The notes: generated by a model not told the origin, from the sequence alone. A stretch of DNA of 64,000 bases from Oryzisolibacter sp. LB2S (GCF_040732315.1 NZ_CP160388.1:1152501-1216500); one strand, 5' to 3'; shown: positions 8,272 to 17,797, counted from the stretch's first letter. A program made the numbers and translations.

Positions 8272-9201
8272 ATGGACATCTTGCTGCAGCAGATCATCAA
8301 CGGTCTGGTTCTCGGCAGCATGTACGCCTTGATAGCCCTGGGCTACACCATGGTGTACGGCATCATCCAGCTCATCAACTTTGCCCACGGGGAAGTGCTC
8401 ATGGTCGGCGCGCTGACCAGCTGGAGCTGCATCGGCCTGATGCAGGGCGCCATGCCGAACGCGCCCGGCTGGCTGATTCTGCTGCTGGCCACGCTGATTG
8501 CGTGCGTGGTGGCGGCAACGCTCAACTTCACGATCGAGAAGGTGGCCTACAAGCGCCTGCGCAACAGCCCGCGCCTGGCGCCCCTGATCACGGCCATCGG
8601 CATGTCCATCCTGCTGCAGACGCTGGCCATGATCATCTGGAAGCCCAACTACAAGCCGTACCCCACGCTGCTGCCCTCGGTGCCGATTCAGGTGGGCGGG
8701 GCGGTGATCACGGTGACCCAGGTGCTGATCCTGGCCGTGACGGTGCTGGCGCTGGCCTCCATGGTGTACCTCGTGGGCTATACGCGCCTGGGCCGCGCCA
8801 TGCGCGCCACGGCCGAGAACCCGCGCGTGGCTGCGCTCATGGGCGTCAAGCCCGACATGGTGATCTCCGCCACCTTCATCATCGGCGCGGTGCTGGCGGC
8901 GATTGCCGGCATCATGTGGGCCGCCAACTATGGCACGGCCCAGCACACCATGGGCTTTCTGCCGGGGCTCAAGGCCTTCACGGCGGCGGTGTTCGGCGGC
9001 ATCGGCAACCTGGCGGGTGCCGTGGTCGGGGGCATCCTGCTGGGTCTGATCGAGGCCATCGGCTCGGGCTACATCGGCACGCTCACGGGGGGCGTGCTGG
9101 GCAGCCACTACACCGACATCTTCGCCTTCATCGTGCTCATCATCGTGCTCACGCTGCGTCCCTCGGGCCTGCTGGGCGAGCGCGTGGCCGATCGCGCGTA
9201 A
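8272..9201 (+). CDS. livH: Branched-chain amino acid ABC transporter permease LivH
   Basis: A 309-residue inner-membrane permease with about eight helices. It carries the LivH-type N terminus (QQIINGLVLGSMYALIALGY), the conserved NFAHG motif near residue 38 and the EAA-like loop (AFTAAVFGGIGNLAGA). It forms the channel with LivM. First gene of livHMGF; the binding-protein gene is not in this cluster, but a LivK-like gene lies at 56.6 kb. It follows a 90-base gap after the rarA terminator. Confidence 0.95.
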   Translation: MDILLQQIINGLVLGSMYALIALGYTMVYGIIQLINFAHGEVLMVGALTSWSCIGLMQGAMPNAPGWLILLLATLIACVVAATLNFTIEKVAYKRLRNSPRLAPLITAIGMSILLQTLAMIIWKPNYKPYPTLLPSVPIQVGGAVITVTQVLILAVTVLALASMVYLVGYTRLGRAMRATAENPRVAALMGVKPDMVISATFIIGAVLAAIAGIMWAANYGTAQHTMGFLPGLKAFTAAVFGGIGNLAGAVVGGILLGLIEAIGSGYIGTLTGGVLGSHYTDIFAFIVLIIVLTLRPSGLLGERVADRA

Positions 9202-9213
9202 GGGAGGCTCAGC

Positions 9214-10290
9214 ATGAAAAACAACAAGATCCAATGGATCCTCGGCGGCATCGCGCTGCTGGTGCTGCCGCTGGTGCTGCAGTCCTTCGGCAACGCCTGG
9301 GTGCGCATTGCCGACCTGGCGCTGCTGTACGTGATGCTGGCCCTGGGCCTGAACATCGTGGTGGGCTACGCGGGCCTGCTGGACCTGGGCTATGTCGCCT
9401 TCTATGCCGTGGGGGCCTACATGTTCGGCCTGCTGGCGTCCCCCCATCTGACGGACAACTTCGCCTGGTTTGCGGCGCATTTTCCCGACGGGCTGCATCT
9501 GTCGCTGTGGATGGTGATACCGCTGGCGCTGCTGCTGGCGGCGGTCACAGGGGTGCTGCTCGGCATCCCGGTGCTCAAGCTGCGCGGTGACTACCTGGCC
9601 ATCGTCACGCTGGGCTTTGGCGAGATCATCCGCATCTTCATGAACAACCTGGACCACCCGGTCAACATCACCAACGGCCCCAAGGGGCTGGGGCAGATCG
9701 ACTCCGTGAAGATCTTCGGGCTGGACCTGGCGCGCAGGCTGGAGCTGTTCGGCTACGACATCAACTCCGTCACTCTCTACTACTACCTGTTCCTGGTGCT
9801 GGTCTTGATCACCATCGTGATCTGCTACCGCCTGCAGGATTCGCGCATAGGCCGCGCTTGGATGGCCATCCGCGAGGATGAGATCGCCGCCAAGGCCATG
9901 GGCATCAACACGCGCAACATGAAGCTGCTGGCCTTTGGTATGGGCGCGTCGTTCGGCGGCGTCTCGGGTGCCATGTTCGCGGCCTTCCAGGGCTTTGTCT
10001 CGCCCGAGTCCTTCAGCCTGATGGAGTCGGTGATGATTGTCGCCATGGTCGTGCTCGGCGGCCTGGGCCACATTCCGGGGGTGATCCTGGGCGCCGTGTT
10101 GCTGTCGGCGCTGCCTGAGGTGCTGCGCTACGTGGCGGGCCCGCTGCAGAGCATGACCGATGGGCGCCTGGACGCCTCCATCCTGCGCCAGCTGCTGATT
10201 GCGCTGGCCATGATCATCATCATGCTGATGCGCCCGCGTGGCCTGTGGCCATCGCCCGAGCATGGCAAGAGCCTGACCCAGAAGTCCTGA
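9214..10290 (+). CDS. livM: Branched-chain amino acid ABC transporter permease LivM
   Basis: A 358-residue permease with about nine membrane helices, the LivM signature GLNIVVGYAGLLDLGYVAFYAVGAY near residue 46 shortened here to its core GLLDLGYVAFYAVGAY, and the FGGVSGAMFAAFQGF loop near 250. It pairs with LivH to form the translocation path. It starts 12 bases after livH with an AGGGAGG-type ribosome site. Confidence 0.95.
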   Translation: MKNNKIQWILGGIALLVLPLVLQSFGNAWVRIADLALLYVMLALGLNIVVGYAGLLDLGYVAFYAVGAYMFGLLASPHLTDNFAWFAAHFPDGLHLSLWMVIPLALLLAAVTGVLLGIPVLKLRGDYLAIVTLGFGEIIRIFMNNLDHPVNITNGPKGLGQIDSVKIFGLDLARRLELFGYDINSVTLYYYLFLVLVLITIVICYRLQDSRIGRAWMAIREDEIAAKAMGINTRNMKLLAFGMGASFGGVSGAMFAAFQGFVSPESFSLMESVMIVAMVVLGGLGHIPGVILGAVLLSALPEVLRYVAGPLQSMTDGRLDASILRQLLIALAMIIIMLMRPRGLWPSPEHGKSLTQKS

Positions 10291-10311
10291 CACCACCGGC
10301 AGAGCAAGAAC

Positions 10312-11094
10312 ATGGCAGATACATCGAAGGAAGTGGTGCTTAAGGTCGCAGGCATCTCCAAGCGTTTCGGCGGCCTGCAGGCGCTGTCGGACGTGGGGCT
10401 CACCATAGAGCGCGGACAGGTCTACGGCCTGATCGGGCCCAATGGGGCGGGCAAGACGACGTTCTTCAACGTCATCACAGGCCTGTACACGCCCGATGCG
10501 GGCACATTCGAGCTGGCGGGCAAGCCTTACGAGCCTACAGCGGTGCACAAGGTGGCGCAGGCGGGCATTGCGCGCACCTTTCAGAACATACGCCTGTTTG
10601 CCGAGATGACGGCGCTGGAGAACGTGATGGTCGGACGGCATATCCGCACACGCTCCGGGTTGTTCGGTGCGGTCTTTCGCACCAAGGGCTTTCGGGACGA
10701 GGAGGCGGCAATCCGCCGCCGGGCACAGGAGCTGCTGGACTATGTGGGCGTGGGCAAGTACGCGGACTTCAAGGCGCGCACGCTGTCCTACGGCGACCAG
10801 CGTCGCCTGGAGATTGCCCGGGCCCTGGCCACCGATCCACAGCTGATTGCGCTCGACGAGCCCGCCGCCGGCATGAACGCCACCGAGAAGCTGCAGCTGC
10901 GCGAGCTCATCGACCGCATCCGGCGCGACAACCGCACCATCCTCATCATCGAGCACGACGTCAAGCTCATCATGGGGCTGTGCGATCGCGTCACGGTGCT
11001 CGACTACGGCAAGCCGATTGCCGAGGGCACGCCGGCCGAGGTGCAGAAGAACGACAAAGTGATAGAGGCCTACCTGGGTACCGGCGGGCACTGA
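10312..11094 (+). CDS. livG: Branched-chain amino acid ABC transporter ATPase LivG
   Basis: A 260-residue ABC ATPase with Walker A GPNGAGKTTFFN (near 43), signature LSYGDQRRLEIARAL (near 158), Walker B LIALDEPAAGMN and the H-loop IEHDVKLIMG. The long insertion after Walker A and the GMNATEKLQL segment are typical of LivG. It energises uptake with LivF and starts 21 bases after livM. Confidence 0.95.
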   Translation: MADTSKEVVLKVAGISKRFGGLQALSDVGLTIERGQVYGLIGPNGAGKTTFFNVITGLYTPDAGTFELAGKPYEPTAVHKVAQAGIARTFQNIRLFAEMTALENVMVGRHIRTRSGLFGAVFRTKGFRDEEAAIRRRAQELLDYVGVGKYADFKARTLSYGDQRRLEIARALATDPQLIALDEPAAGMNATEKLQLRELIDRIRRDNRTILIIEHDVKLIMGLCDRVTVLDYGKPIAEGTPAEVQKNDKVIEAYLGTGGH

Positions 11095-11108
11095 AGGACA
11101 GAGAAAAA

Positions 11109-11837
11109 ATGGCCGAACAATCCAAGCAAGTACTGCTGCAGGTCAAGGGGCTCAAGGTCGCCTATGGCGGCATCCAGGCCGTCAAGGGCATAGACATGGA
11201 GGTGCGCGAGGGCGAGCTCGTGACCCTGATCGGCTCCAACGGCGCCGGCAAGACCACGACCATGAAGGCCATCACCGGCGGCCTTGCGCTCAGCGATGGC
11301 AACATCGAGTATCTGGGCCGCAGCATCAAGGGCCGCGGAGCCTGGGATCTGGTCAAGGATGGTCTGGTGATGGTGCCCGAGGGGCGCGGCGTGTTTGCGC
11401 GCATGACCATCACCGAGAACCTGCTCATGGGCGCCTACACGCGCAGCGACAAGGCCGGCATTGCCGCCGACGTGGAGAAGATGTTCACCATCTTCCCGCG
11501 TCTGCGCGAACGCAAGGACCAGCTGGCCGGCACCATGAGTGGCGGCGAGCAGCAGATGCTGGCCATGGGCCGTGCGCTCATGAGCCAGCCCAAGGTGTTG
11601 CTGCTCGACGAGCCCTCCATGGGGCTGTCGCCCATCATGGTGGACAAGATCTTCGAGGTGGTGCGCGATGTCTATGCACTGGGCGTGACCATCGTGCTCG
11701 TGGAACAGAACGCCAGCCGTGCTCTCGCCATTGCCGATCGCGGCTATGTGATGGAGTCGGGTCTGATCACCATGACGGGTGCGGGGCAGGAGCTGCTGTC
11801 CGATCCGCGGGTGCGGGCGGCCTACCTGGGCGAGTGA
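11109..11837 (+). CDS. livF: Branched-chain amino acid ABC transporter ATPase LivF
   Basis: A 242-residue ABC ATPase with Walker A GSNGAGKTTTMK, signature MSGGEQQMLAMGRAL, Walker B LLLDEPSMGLSP and H-loop VEQNASRALAIADRGYVME, the last being typical of LivF. The ATG at 11109 follows livG by 14 bases; the frame also extends upstream but only as an overlap with livG. Last gene of the cluster, followed by a strong bidirectional hairpin. Confidence 0.95.
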   Translation: MAEQSKQVLLQVKGLKVAYGGIQAVKGIDMEVREGELVTLIGSNGAGKTTTMKAITGGLALSDGNIEYLGRSIKGRGAWDLVKDGLVMVPEGRGVFARMTITENLLMGAYTRSDKAGIAADVEKMFTIFPRLRERKDQLAGTMSGGEQQMLAMGRALMSQPKVLLLDEPSMGLSPIMVDKIFEVVRDVYALGVTIVLVEQNASRALAIADRGYVMESGLITMTGAGQELLSDPRVRAAYLGE

Positions 11838-11901
11838 AATCGGGCTCCCGCAGGGGCATCATGCATGCCCTTGCCGGGGCTTTGCGGGGTGCAAAAAAAC
11901 A

Positions 11902-11930
11902 AAAGACCGCTTTCGTAGAAAGCGGTCTTT
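11902..11930. terminator. Bidirectional terminator between livF and tRNA-Leu
   Basis: A 13-bp perfect stem (11902-11914 with 11918-11930), three-base loop, with A residues on the left and T residues on the right. It can end livF transcripts on plus and tRNA-Leu transcripts on minus. Confidence 0.85.
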
Positions 11931-11964
11931 GTGTCTCAAAACCCCTGTGGGATCTCGTTAAACT

Positions 11965-12049
<85 letters not shown>

Positions 12050-12068
12050 ATTTCAGGAAAGAAATAGA

Positions 12069-14375
12069 TTGTATAGCAAAAAAAAACATGTCGGCCATTC
12101 GGTCGGGCAATTTTCTTCGGATGAAATTGAAGGCACCGTGCAGGGCCATCGTGATGGACATGGATTTGTCACTCGCGACGATGGCGAGCCCGACATCTAC
12201 ATCCCTCCCAACGAAATGCGCGCCGTGCTGCACAAGGATCGTGTGCGCGTGCGCATCGTGCGTCAGGACAGGCGAGGAAGGCCCGAGGGGCGCGTGCTCG
12301 AGATCATCGAGCGGCCCCGGCAACCCATCATCGGCCGGCTGCTCCAGGAAAGCGGTGTGTGGTTGGTGGCACCCGAGGACAAGCGCTACGGCCAGGATGT
12401 GCTGATCCCCAAGGGGGCGACCGGCACGGCCGCCACGGGACAGGTGGTCGTGGTCGAGCTCACGGAGCCGCCGGCATTGTTTGGCCAGCCCGTTGGGCGG
12501 GTGGTCGAGGTGCTGGGCGAGGTCGACGACCCGGGCATGGAGGTCGAGATCGCGGTGCGCAAATACGGTGTGCCGCATGAGTTCTCCGATGCCTGCCTGG
12601 CACAGGCCAAGGCGTTGCCGGACTCTGTCCGGGCGCAGGACAAGCGGCGGCGCGTGGATCTCACCGATGTTCCGTTCGTCACCATCGATGGCGAGGACGC
12701 GCGCGACTTCGACGACGCCGTGTATTGCGAGCCTGCAAAGGTGGGGCGCAGCAAGGGTTGGCGCCTGCTGGTGGCGATTGCCGATGTCAGCCACTACGTG
12801 GAGAACGGGAACGCCATCGACGTCGACGCCTACGACCGTGCCACCAGCGTGTACTTTCCGCGCCGGGTCATCCCCATGCTGCCGGAAAAGCTCTCCAACG
12901 GACTGTGCTCGCTCAATCCCCATGTGGAGCGGCTGTGCATGGTCTGCGACATGCTGGTCACTGCCAAGGGGGAACTGCACGCCTATCAGTTCTACCCGGC
13001 CGTCATGCTCAGCCATGCGCGACTGACATACAACGAGGTGTCGGCCATACTCGTCAACACGCGCGGCCCCGAGGCGGCCAGATACCAGGACCGCGTGGGT
13101 GATCTGTTGAACCTCCATGGCGTATACCGTGCGCTGCTGGCGGCCAGGCAGGCACGCGGGGCGGTCGACTTCGAGACCACCGAAACGCAGATCATCTGCG
13201 ACGACAACGGCCGAATAGAGAAGATTGTCCCCCGTGTGCGGACAGAGGCCCACAGGCTGATCGAGGAGGCCATGCTGGCCGCCAACGTGTGCAGTGCCGA
13301 ATTCGTGCAGCAGGCCAAGCGGCCCGCGCTCTATCGTGTGCATGAGGGGCCCACGCCGGAGAAGCTCGATATCCTGCGCGGCTATCTCAAGGCCATGGGG
13401 GTGGCGCAGACGATCTCGGACGAACCCGAGCCTCGGGAGCTTCAGGTCATCGCCGACGCGACCAAGGACAGACCGGACGCGCAGCAGATTCACTCCATGC
13501 TGCTGCGCTCCATGCAGCAGGCGATCTACACGCCCGTCAACAGCGGCCATTTCGGTCTGGCGTTCGAGGCCTACACCCATTTCACGAGCCCGATACGCCG
13601 CTATCCCGACCTGCTCGTGCACCGGGTCATCAAGTCGATACTGGCGGGCACCAAGTACGCCCTGCCGGCATTGCCGACACCCGGTGAGGCGCAGTTCAAG
13701 CTGGCCCGGCGACTGGCCTCCAAGGTCGCCGAGCCCGTCATCCGAACGGACAAGACGGGGATCAGCGTGCGCGAAACCCAGGCCTGGGAGGCGGCAGGCC
13801 TGCACTGCAGCGCAAACGAGCGCCGGGCCGACGAGGCCAGCCGGGACGTCGAGGCCTGGCTCAAATGCCAATACATGCGTGAGCATCTGGGCGAGGAATA
13901 CGCCGGCATGGTCACGGCCGTCACCAGCTTCGGCGTATTTGTCACCCTGGACTCCCTGTACGTCGAGGGGCTGGTGCACATCACGGAACTGGGCGGTGAA
14001 TACTTCAAGTTTGACGAGGCGCGTCAGGAGCTGCGCGGCGAGCGCACCGGCATTCGCTTCACCATAGGGGCACGCGTGCGCGTGCAGGTCAGCCGCGTCG
14101 ATCTCGATGGACGCAGGATCGATTTCCGCCTCGTTGACGAGGTGGCGGACAAGGGGTTGAACCTGCCGTCCAAGGCGCGTGATACCTCCAGGCGCTCTCG
14201 GTCGGAGGATGCCCGTCTCTGGGAGGCCGCACCAGCGCGCGGGCCGGCCAAGGGCGTCGATGTGCGCTCGCGCAAGGACAGGGATCGACTTCAGGGCGCA
14301 CCCGGGGCCAAGCGTGACACGGGCAAGGGGCGAGCCGGAAAATCGGCCACCAAGGGCCGCAAGCCACGCGGCTGA
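12069..14375 (+). CDS. rnr: Ribonuclease R
   Basis: A 3'-5' exoribonuclease with an N-terminal cold-shock/OB region (EGTVQGHRDGHGFV), the RNB catalytic domain with the acidic motif DGEDARDFDDAVY, the HFTSPIRRYPDLLVHR motif, a C-terminal S1 domain (GMVTAVTSFGVFV) and a Lys/Arg-rich tail. No ATG is in frame upstream of the first domain. I chose the TTG at 12069, which has AGGAAAG seven bases upstream and gives 768 residues. The frame stays open further upstream through the antisense of tRNA-Leu, which cannot be coding. An out-of-frame ATG follows a run of nine A at 12088, so a sequencing or phase-variable indel in that run could also supply the start. Confidence 0.92.
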   Translation: MYSKKKHVGHSVGQFSSDEIEGTVQGHRDGHGFVTRDDGEPDIYIPPNEMRAVLHKDRVRVRIVRQDRRGRPEGRVLEIIERPRQPIIGRLLQESGVWLVAPEDKRYGQDVLIPKGATGTAATGQVVVVELTEPPALFGQPVGRVVEVLGEVDDPGMEVEIAVRKYGVPHEFSDACLAQAKALPDSVRAQDKRRRVDLTDVPFVTIDGEDARDFDDAVYCEPAKVGRSKGWRLLVAIADVSHYVENGNAIDVDAYDRATSVYFPRRVIPMLPEKLSNGLCSLNPHVERLCMVCDMLVTAKGELHAYQFYPAVMLSHARLTYNEVSAILVNTRGPEAARYQDRVGDLLNLHGVYRALLAARQARGAVDFETTETQIICDDNGRIEKIVPRVRTEAHRLIEEAMLAANVCSAEFVQQAKRPALYRVHEGPTPEKLDILRGYLKAMGVAQTISDEPEPRELQVIADATKDRPDAQQIHSMLLRSMQQAIYTPVNSGHFGLAFEAYTHFTSPIRRYPDLLVHRVIKSILAGTKYALPALPTPGEAQFKLARRLASKVAEPVIRTDKTGISVRETQAWEAAGLHCSANERRADEASRDVEAWLKCQYMREHLGEEYAGMVTAVTSFGVFVTLDSLYVEGLVHITELGGEYFKFDEARQELRGERTGIRFTIGARVRVQVSRVDLDGRRIDFRLVDEVADKGLNLPSKARDTSRRSRSEDARLWEAAPARGPAKGVDVRSRKDRDRLQGAPGAKRDTGKGRAGKSATKGRKPRG

Positions 14376-14410
14376 CAGATGACTGACAGATGGAAAAGGA
14401 GATGGGGCAT

Positions 14411-15166
14411 ATGACACAGGATTCGAGAGTTGCCATCGTCACCGGCGCAGGCTCGGGCATCGGCAAGGCTGCGGCGCTGGCATTGCTCGGCGATGGCTGG
14501 ACTGTGGCCCTCGCGGGGCGGCGTGAACAACCGTTGCTGGATGTGGTTCGTGAGTCGGGGGCCGGCGCACGGGCGCTGTCCGTTCCCACCGACGTGGCAG
14601 ACCCCGATGCGGTGCGCAAATTGTTCGACCTGACGGTTCAGCGTTTCGGCCGCGTGGATCTGCTGTTCAACAATGCGGGCGTGGGTGCGCCGGCTGTTGC
14701 GCTGGAGGACCTGCCGGTGGCGGAGTGGAAGAATGTGGTGGACATCAACCTGAACGGAATGTTCTATTGCATTCAGAACGCGTTTCGCGTCATGAAGTCT
14801 CAGGTGCCGCGGGGTGGACGCATCATCAACAACGGCTCCATTTCGGCGCACACGCCGCGTCCCAATTCCATTGCCTACACGGCAACCAAGCACGCCGTGA
14901 TGGGGATGACCAAGACGGCATCACTCGATGGGCGCAAGTACGACATTGCCGTCGGCCAGATCGACGTGGGCAACGCGGCAACGGAACTGGCTCAGCGCAT
15001 GACCCAGGGCGTTGCGCAGGCCAACGGCCAGATTGCGGCCGAGCCGCTCATGGACGTGTCCATCGTGGGGCAGAGCGTGTTGTACATGGCCAATCTCCCG
15101 CTCGAGGCCAATGTGATGTTCCACACCGTCATGGCAACGAAAATGCCTTTTGCCGGGCGTGGCTGA
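14411..15166 (+). CDS. Short-chain dehydrogenase/reductase (SDR)
   Basis: A 251-residue classical SDR: NAD(P)-binding TGAGSGIG near residue 12, NNAG near 84, catalytic Ser in NGSISAHTP and the YTATK motif (Tyr-x-x-x-Lys) near 157. The substrate cannot be told. The start at 14411 was chosen because AAGGAG lies nine bases upstream, within a run of three in-frame ATG codons. It is followed after six bases by a cytochrome gene, so it may form an operon with the redox genes downstream. Confidence 0.88.
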   Translation: MTQDSRVAIVTGAGSGIGKAAALALLGDGWTVALAGRREQPLLDVVRESGAGARALSVPTDVADPDAVRKLFDLTVQRFGRVDLLFNNAGVGAPAVALEDLPVAEWKNVVDINLNGMFYCIQNAFRVMKSQVPRGGRIINNGSISAHTPRPNSIAYTATKHAVMGMTKTASLDGRKYDIAVGQIDVGNAATELAQRMTQGVAQANGQIAAEPLMDVSIVGQSVLYMANLPLEANVMFHTVMATKMPFAGRG

Positions 15167-15172
15167 GTCGCC

Positions 15173-15910
15173 ATGCGTGGCCGGCTGCACCTCGCGATCG
15201 CCTTGTGCGCATGCCTGTGGTGGGGTGGTGTCGTCGCAGGCGATGGGGATGGCGCGGTCTTGCCTGTGGCGGGCATGGCAGAGAGAGTGCTTGCGTGCAC
15301 CGCCTGCCACGGCAAGGAGGGTCGGGCCACGCCGGATGGGTATTTCCCGCGCATAGCGGGCAAGCCTGCGGGCTATCTGTACCACCAGCTGCTCAATTTT
15401 CGCGATGGCCGCCGCAGCTATCCGCAGATGGGCTATTTGCTCGAGTACCTGACGGACGACTACTTGCGCGAGATCGCGGGGTACTTCTCTGCACTCGAAC
15501 TGCCTTACGCGCCACCGGCACCTGTTGTTGCCCCGCCTGCGCTGCTCGCGCGTGGCGAGCAGTTGGTGCGCCATGGTGATGCCGAAAAGGGGATTCCTGC
15601 CTGCACGCGGTGCCACGGCGTCGCCATGACCGGGGTTGCGCCTTTCGTTCCGGGGCTGCTCGGGCTTTCGCGAGACTATGTGGCAAGCCAGCTCGGAGCC
15701 TGGAAGACCGGACAGCGCCAGGCTCAGGAGCCGGACTGCATGGCGCGTGTGGCGCGGCAGCTGACCGTGGACGATGTGAGTGCCGTGTCGGCCTGGCTTG
15801 CGTCGCGGGCCGTGCCTGGCGGGGGGCAGGCCGCGGCGAAGTTCAATGCCGATCTGCCCATGCCCTGCGGAGGTGTCGTTGCGCCTTCAGCCTCTGGGGT
15901 CGCGCAATGA
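15173..15910 (+). CDS. Dihaem cytochrome c (c4-like), periplasmic
   Basis: A 245-residue protein with an N-terminal signal peptide (about 1-22) and two c-type haem sites, CTACH near residue 43 and CTRCH near 143, in two similar half-domains as in cytochrome c4. Each half shows a methionine-containing segment that could supply the sixth ligand. The stop overlaps the start of the next cytochrome gene (ATGA), so the two are translationally coupled and probably exchange electrons. Confidence 0.85.
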   Translation: MRGRLHLAIALCACLWWGGVVAGDGDGAVLPVAGMAERVLACTACHGKEGRATPDGYFPRIAGKPAGYLYHQLLNFRDGRRSYPQMGYLLEYLTDDYLREIAGYFSALELPYAPPAPVVAPPALLARGEQLVRHGDAEKGIPACTRCHGVAMTGVAPFVPGLLGLSRDYVASQLGAWKTGQRQAQEPDCMARVARQLTVDDVSAVSAWLASRAVPGGGQAAAKFNADLPMPCGGVVAPSASGVAQ

Positions 15911-17193
15911 CGGCGCGTCGCGTCGTGATGGCGTGTGGCGTGGTTGCGGCGCTCTTGCTGGGGGCGGTCATGGCCGTCGGGGTATTGAATCGACTGGACG
16001 AAGAGCCGCTGCCGGCCCAGGCGGTTGCACTGTCCGTGACTCCGGAGCTCGTTGCACGAGGTGAATATCTGGCGCGCGCCGGCAACTGTGTGTCCTGTCA
16101 TACCCGGCAGGGCGGGGCGGACTATGCCGGAGGTCGCCCCATCGCGACGCCGTTCGGTGCCGTTCATGCGCCAAACATCACGCCGGACGAGGAAACGGGC
16201 ATAGGGCGCTGGTCGGCCGCGGAGTTCTGGCGTGCCATGCACAATGGCCGCTCGCGCGACGGGCGGCTGCTCTATCCCGCGTTTCCCTATCCGAGCTACA
16301 CCTATGTGACGCGCGCAGACTCGGATGCGATCTACGCGTATCTGCGCAGCCTGGCGCCGGTGCGGCAGGCGAATCGGCCTCACGCTCTGCGCTTTCCCTT
16401 CGAAACGCAGGCTGCGCTCGCCGTCTGGCGCGCCCTGTTTTTCCGGCCGGGCAGGCTGGTAGACGACCCGACCCGATCTGCGCTGTGGAACCGGGGCGCG
16501 TATCTGGTCCAGGGGCTTGGTCATTGCGGCGCATGCCATACGCCTCGCAATGCACTGGGCGCGTCGCGCGCCGATGCGCCGTTTCGCGGGGGATTGATCC
16601 CCGTGCAGAACTGGTATGCGCCGGCGCTCAACGATGGGCGCGAGGCTGCCGTGACCGATTGGCCCGTGGCGGATGTGGTGGCATTGTTCAAGACGGGCGT
16701 GTCGCCCCGGGCCGGAGTGTCCGGTCCCATGGCCGAGGTGGTGTTTCGCAGTCTGCAATATCTCAGCGACGCCGATCTGCAGGCCATGGCCGAGTACCTG
16801 CGCGATCTGCCGCGGCTGGACAGACCCGCGCCGCCGGCCGTGAAGCCACCTTCCGCCGCGATGGCGCTGGGCCGTGAGATCTATGGGCAGCAATGTGCCC
16901 AATGCCATGGCATGCACGGACAGGGGCGTCGGGGTGAGCTGCCTGCATTGGCAGGTAACCGTGCGGTGATGCTGGCGGACAGCACCAACCTCGTGCGTGT
17001 GGTGCTGCACGGCGGCTACCAGCCGGCCACCAGGGGAAATCCGCGGCCCCATGGCATGCCACCTTTCATGCAGAGCCTGTCGGACCAGGAGATCGCCGCG
17101 GTTCTGTCCTATATCCGCAATGCCTGGGGCAATGCTGCGTCCAGAGTGGATACGATAGACGTCTACCGTGCGCGTGAACGGCGCGGTTCATGA
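15907..17193 (+). CDS. Trihaem membrane-anchored cytochrome c (alcohol/gluconate dehydrogenase subunit-like)
   Basis: A 428-residue protein with an N-terminal membrane segment (about 5-28) and three haem c motifs: CVSCH (near 61), CGACH (near 207) and CAQCH (near 330). This layout is that of the cytochrome subunit of membrane alcohol, aldehyde or gluconate dehydrogenases, which passes electrons to quinone or an oxidase. No flavin, PQQ or molybdenum dehydrogenase is adjacent, only an SDR two genes upstream, so the electron donor is unknown. It overlaps genes on both sides by four bases. Confidence 0.85.
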   Translation: MTARRVVMACGVVAALLLGAVMAVGVLNRLDEEPLPAQAVALSVTPELVARGEYLARAGNCVSCHTRQGGADYAGGRPIATPFGAVHAPNITPDEETGIGRWSAAEFWRAMHNGRSRDGRLLYPAFPYPSYTYVTRADSDAIYAYLRSLAPVRQANRPHALRFPFETQAALAVWRALFFRPGRLVDDPTRSALWNRGAYLVQGLGHCGACHTPRNALGASRADAPFRGGLIPVQNWYAPALNDGREAAVTDWPVADVVALFKTGVSPRAGVSGPMAEVVFRSLQYLSDADLQAMAEYLRDLPRLDRPAPPAVKPPSAAMALGREIYGQQCAQCHGMHGQGRRGELPALAGNRAVMLADSTNLVRVVLHGGYQPATRGNPRPHGMPPFMQSLSDQEIAAVLSYIRNAWGNAASRVDTIDVYRARERRGS

Positions 17194-17603
17194 GCACAAG
17201 GATGGAAGGCATGGGTATGGAAAGCGCAGTGCCGGCGGCCGATGCGCCTCTCGGGGGCGGACAGTCATGGTGGGTGGTTTGCCTGTGCGCCCAGTGGTGC
17301 ACGACCTGCAGGGAGTACCGTGCAGCGTTTGAAGCGTTGGCCGGCGATTGGCCGCAGGTCAGGTTCGAATGGGTGGATGTGGAGGACGAGGAGGCCGTCG
17401 TGGGCGACGTGGATGTCGAGACCTTTCCCACCATTCTGATCGCCGATGGCAGGCTCGTCCGCTTTCTGGGTCCCGTTCTGCCGCAGCCCCAGGTTCTGGG
17501 GCGCATGCTCGAGGTCCTGCGGCGCGACGCGGGGCACGCGCCCGCTGAAGTGCAGGCGCAGGCCCTGTTCGAGCGCATCGTCGCAAGCCGGCGCGCCGCA
17601 TGA
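17190..17603 (+). CDS. Thioredoxin-like protein
   Basis: A 137-residue protein with a thioredoxin fold and the active-site motif WCTTC (near residue 37) where thioredoxins have WCGPC, followed by the expected FEWVDVEDEE strand and the cis-proline segment TFPTIL (near 83). There is no signal peptide, so it should be cytoplasmic. It overlaps the trihaem cytochrome by four bases (ATGA). It might serve redox control or cytochrome biogenesis; its partner is unknown. Confidence 0.8.
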   Translation: MSTRMEGMGMESAVPAADAPLGGGQSWWVVCLCAQWCTTCREYRAAFEALAGDWPQVRFEWVDVEDEEAVVGDVDVETFPTILIADGRLVRFLGPVLPQPQVLGRMLEVLRRDAGHAPAEVQAQALFERIVASRRAA

Positions 17604-17633
17604 CGCGGGATGCAAGATGCGTGCCGTTGGCCT

Positions 17634-17662
17634 TTGCGTGTTGACGTGTTAGCGGATACAAT
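17634..17662 (+). promoter_or_regulatory. Sigma-70-type promoter of the rimP-nusA-infB operon
   Basis: TTGCGT (17634-17639) and TACAAT (17657-17662) are separated by 17 bases. Transcription would start near 17669, just before a hairpin and T run, giving a leader of about 130 bases to rimP. Confidence 0.6.
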
Positions 17663-17682
17663 ACGCGCTTCACGACCAAAAC

Positions 17683-17710
17683 GGGCGGGTACCAACCGCC
17701 CTTTTTTTTT
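17683..17710 (+). terminator. Leader terminator (possible attenuator) upstream of rimP
   Basis: GGGCGG (17683-17688) pairs with CCGCCC (17696-17701), followed by nine T. It lies only about 15-40 bases after the predicted transcription start, so it acts on the operon's own promoter or ends a very short RNA. NusA and Rho-type antitermination could control it; that is inference. Confidence 0.65.
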
Positions 17711-17797
17711 GGGCGTTTGCTTATTGGGCGTGTGTTGGCCCCCGCTTCCCCAGGGGGGCTTGGTGTTTTCCATTCGCATTGGGTAGAGCGCATATCT

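Noticed and set aside
7987..11091. A very long open frame on the minus strand opposite rarA and the liv genes
   Set aside because: It is a mirror of GC-rich genes on plus: it is rich in His, Gln, Arg and Ala with no domain, and overlaps five clear genes.
17641..17701. tRNA-Met (metY) expected before rimP as in enterobacteria
   Set aside because: No cloverleaf can be drawn; only a promoter and a terminator hairpin are present.
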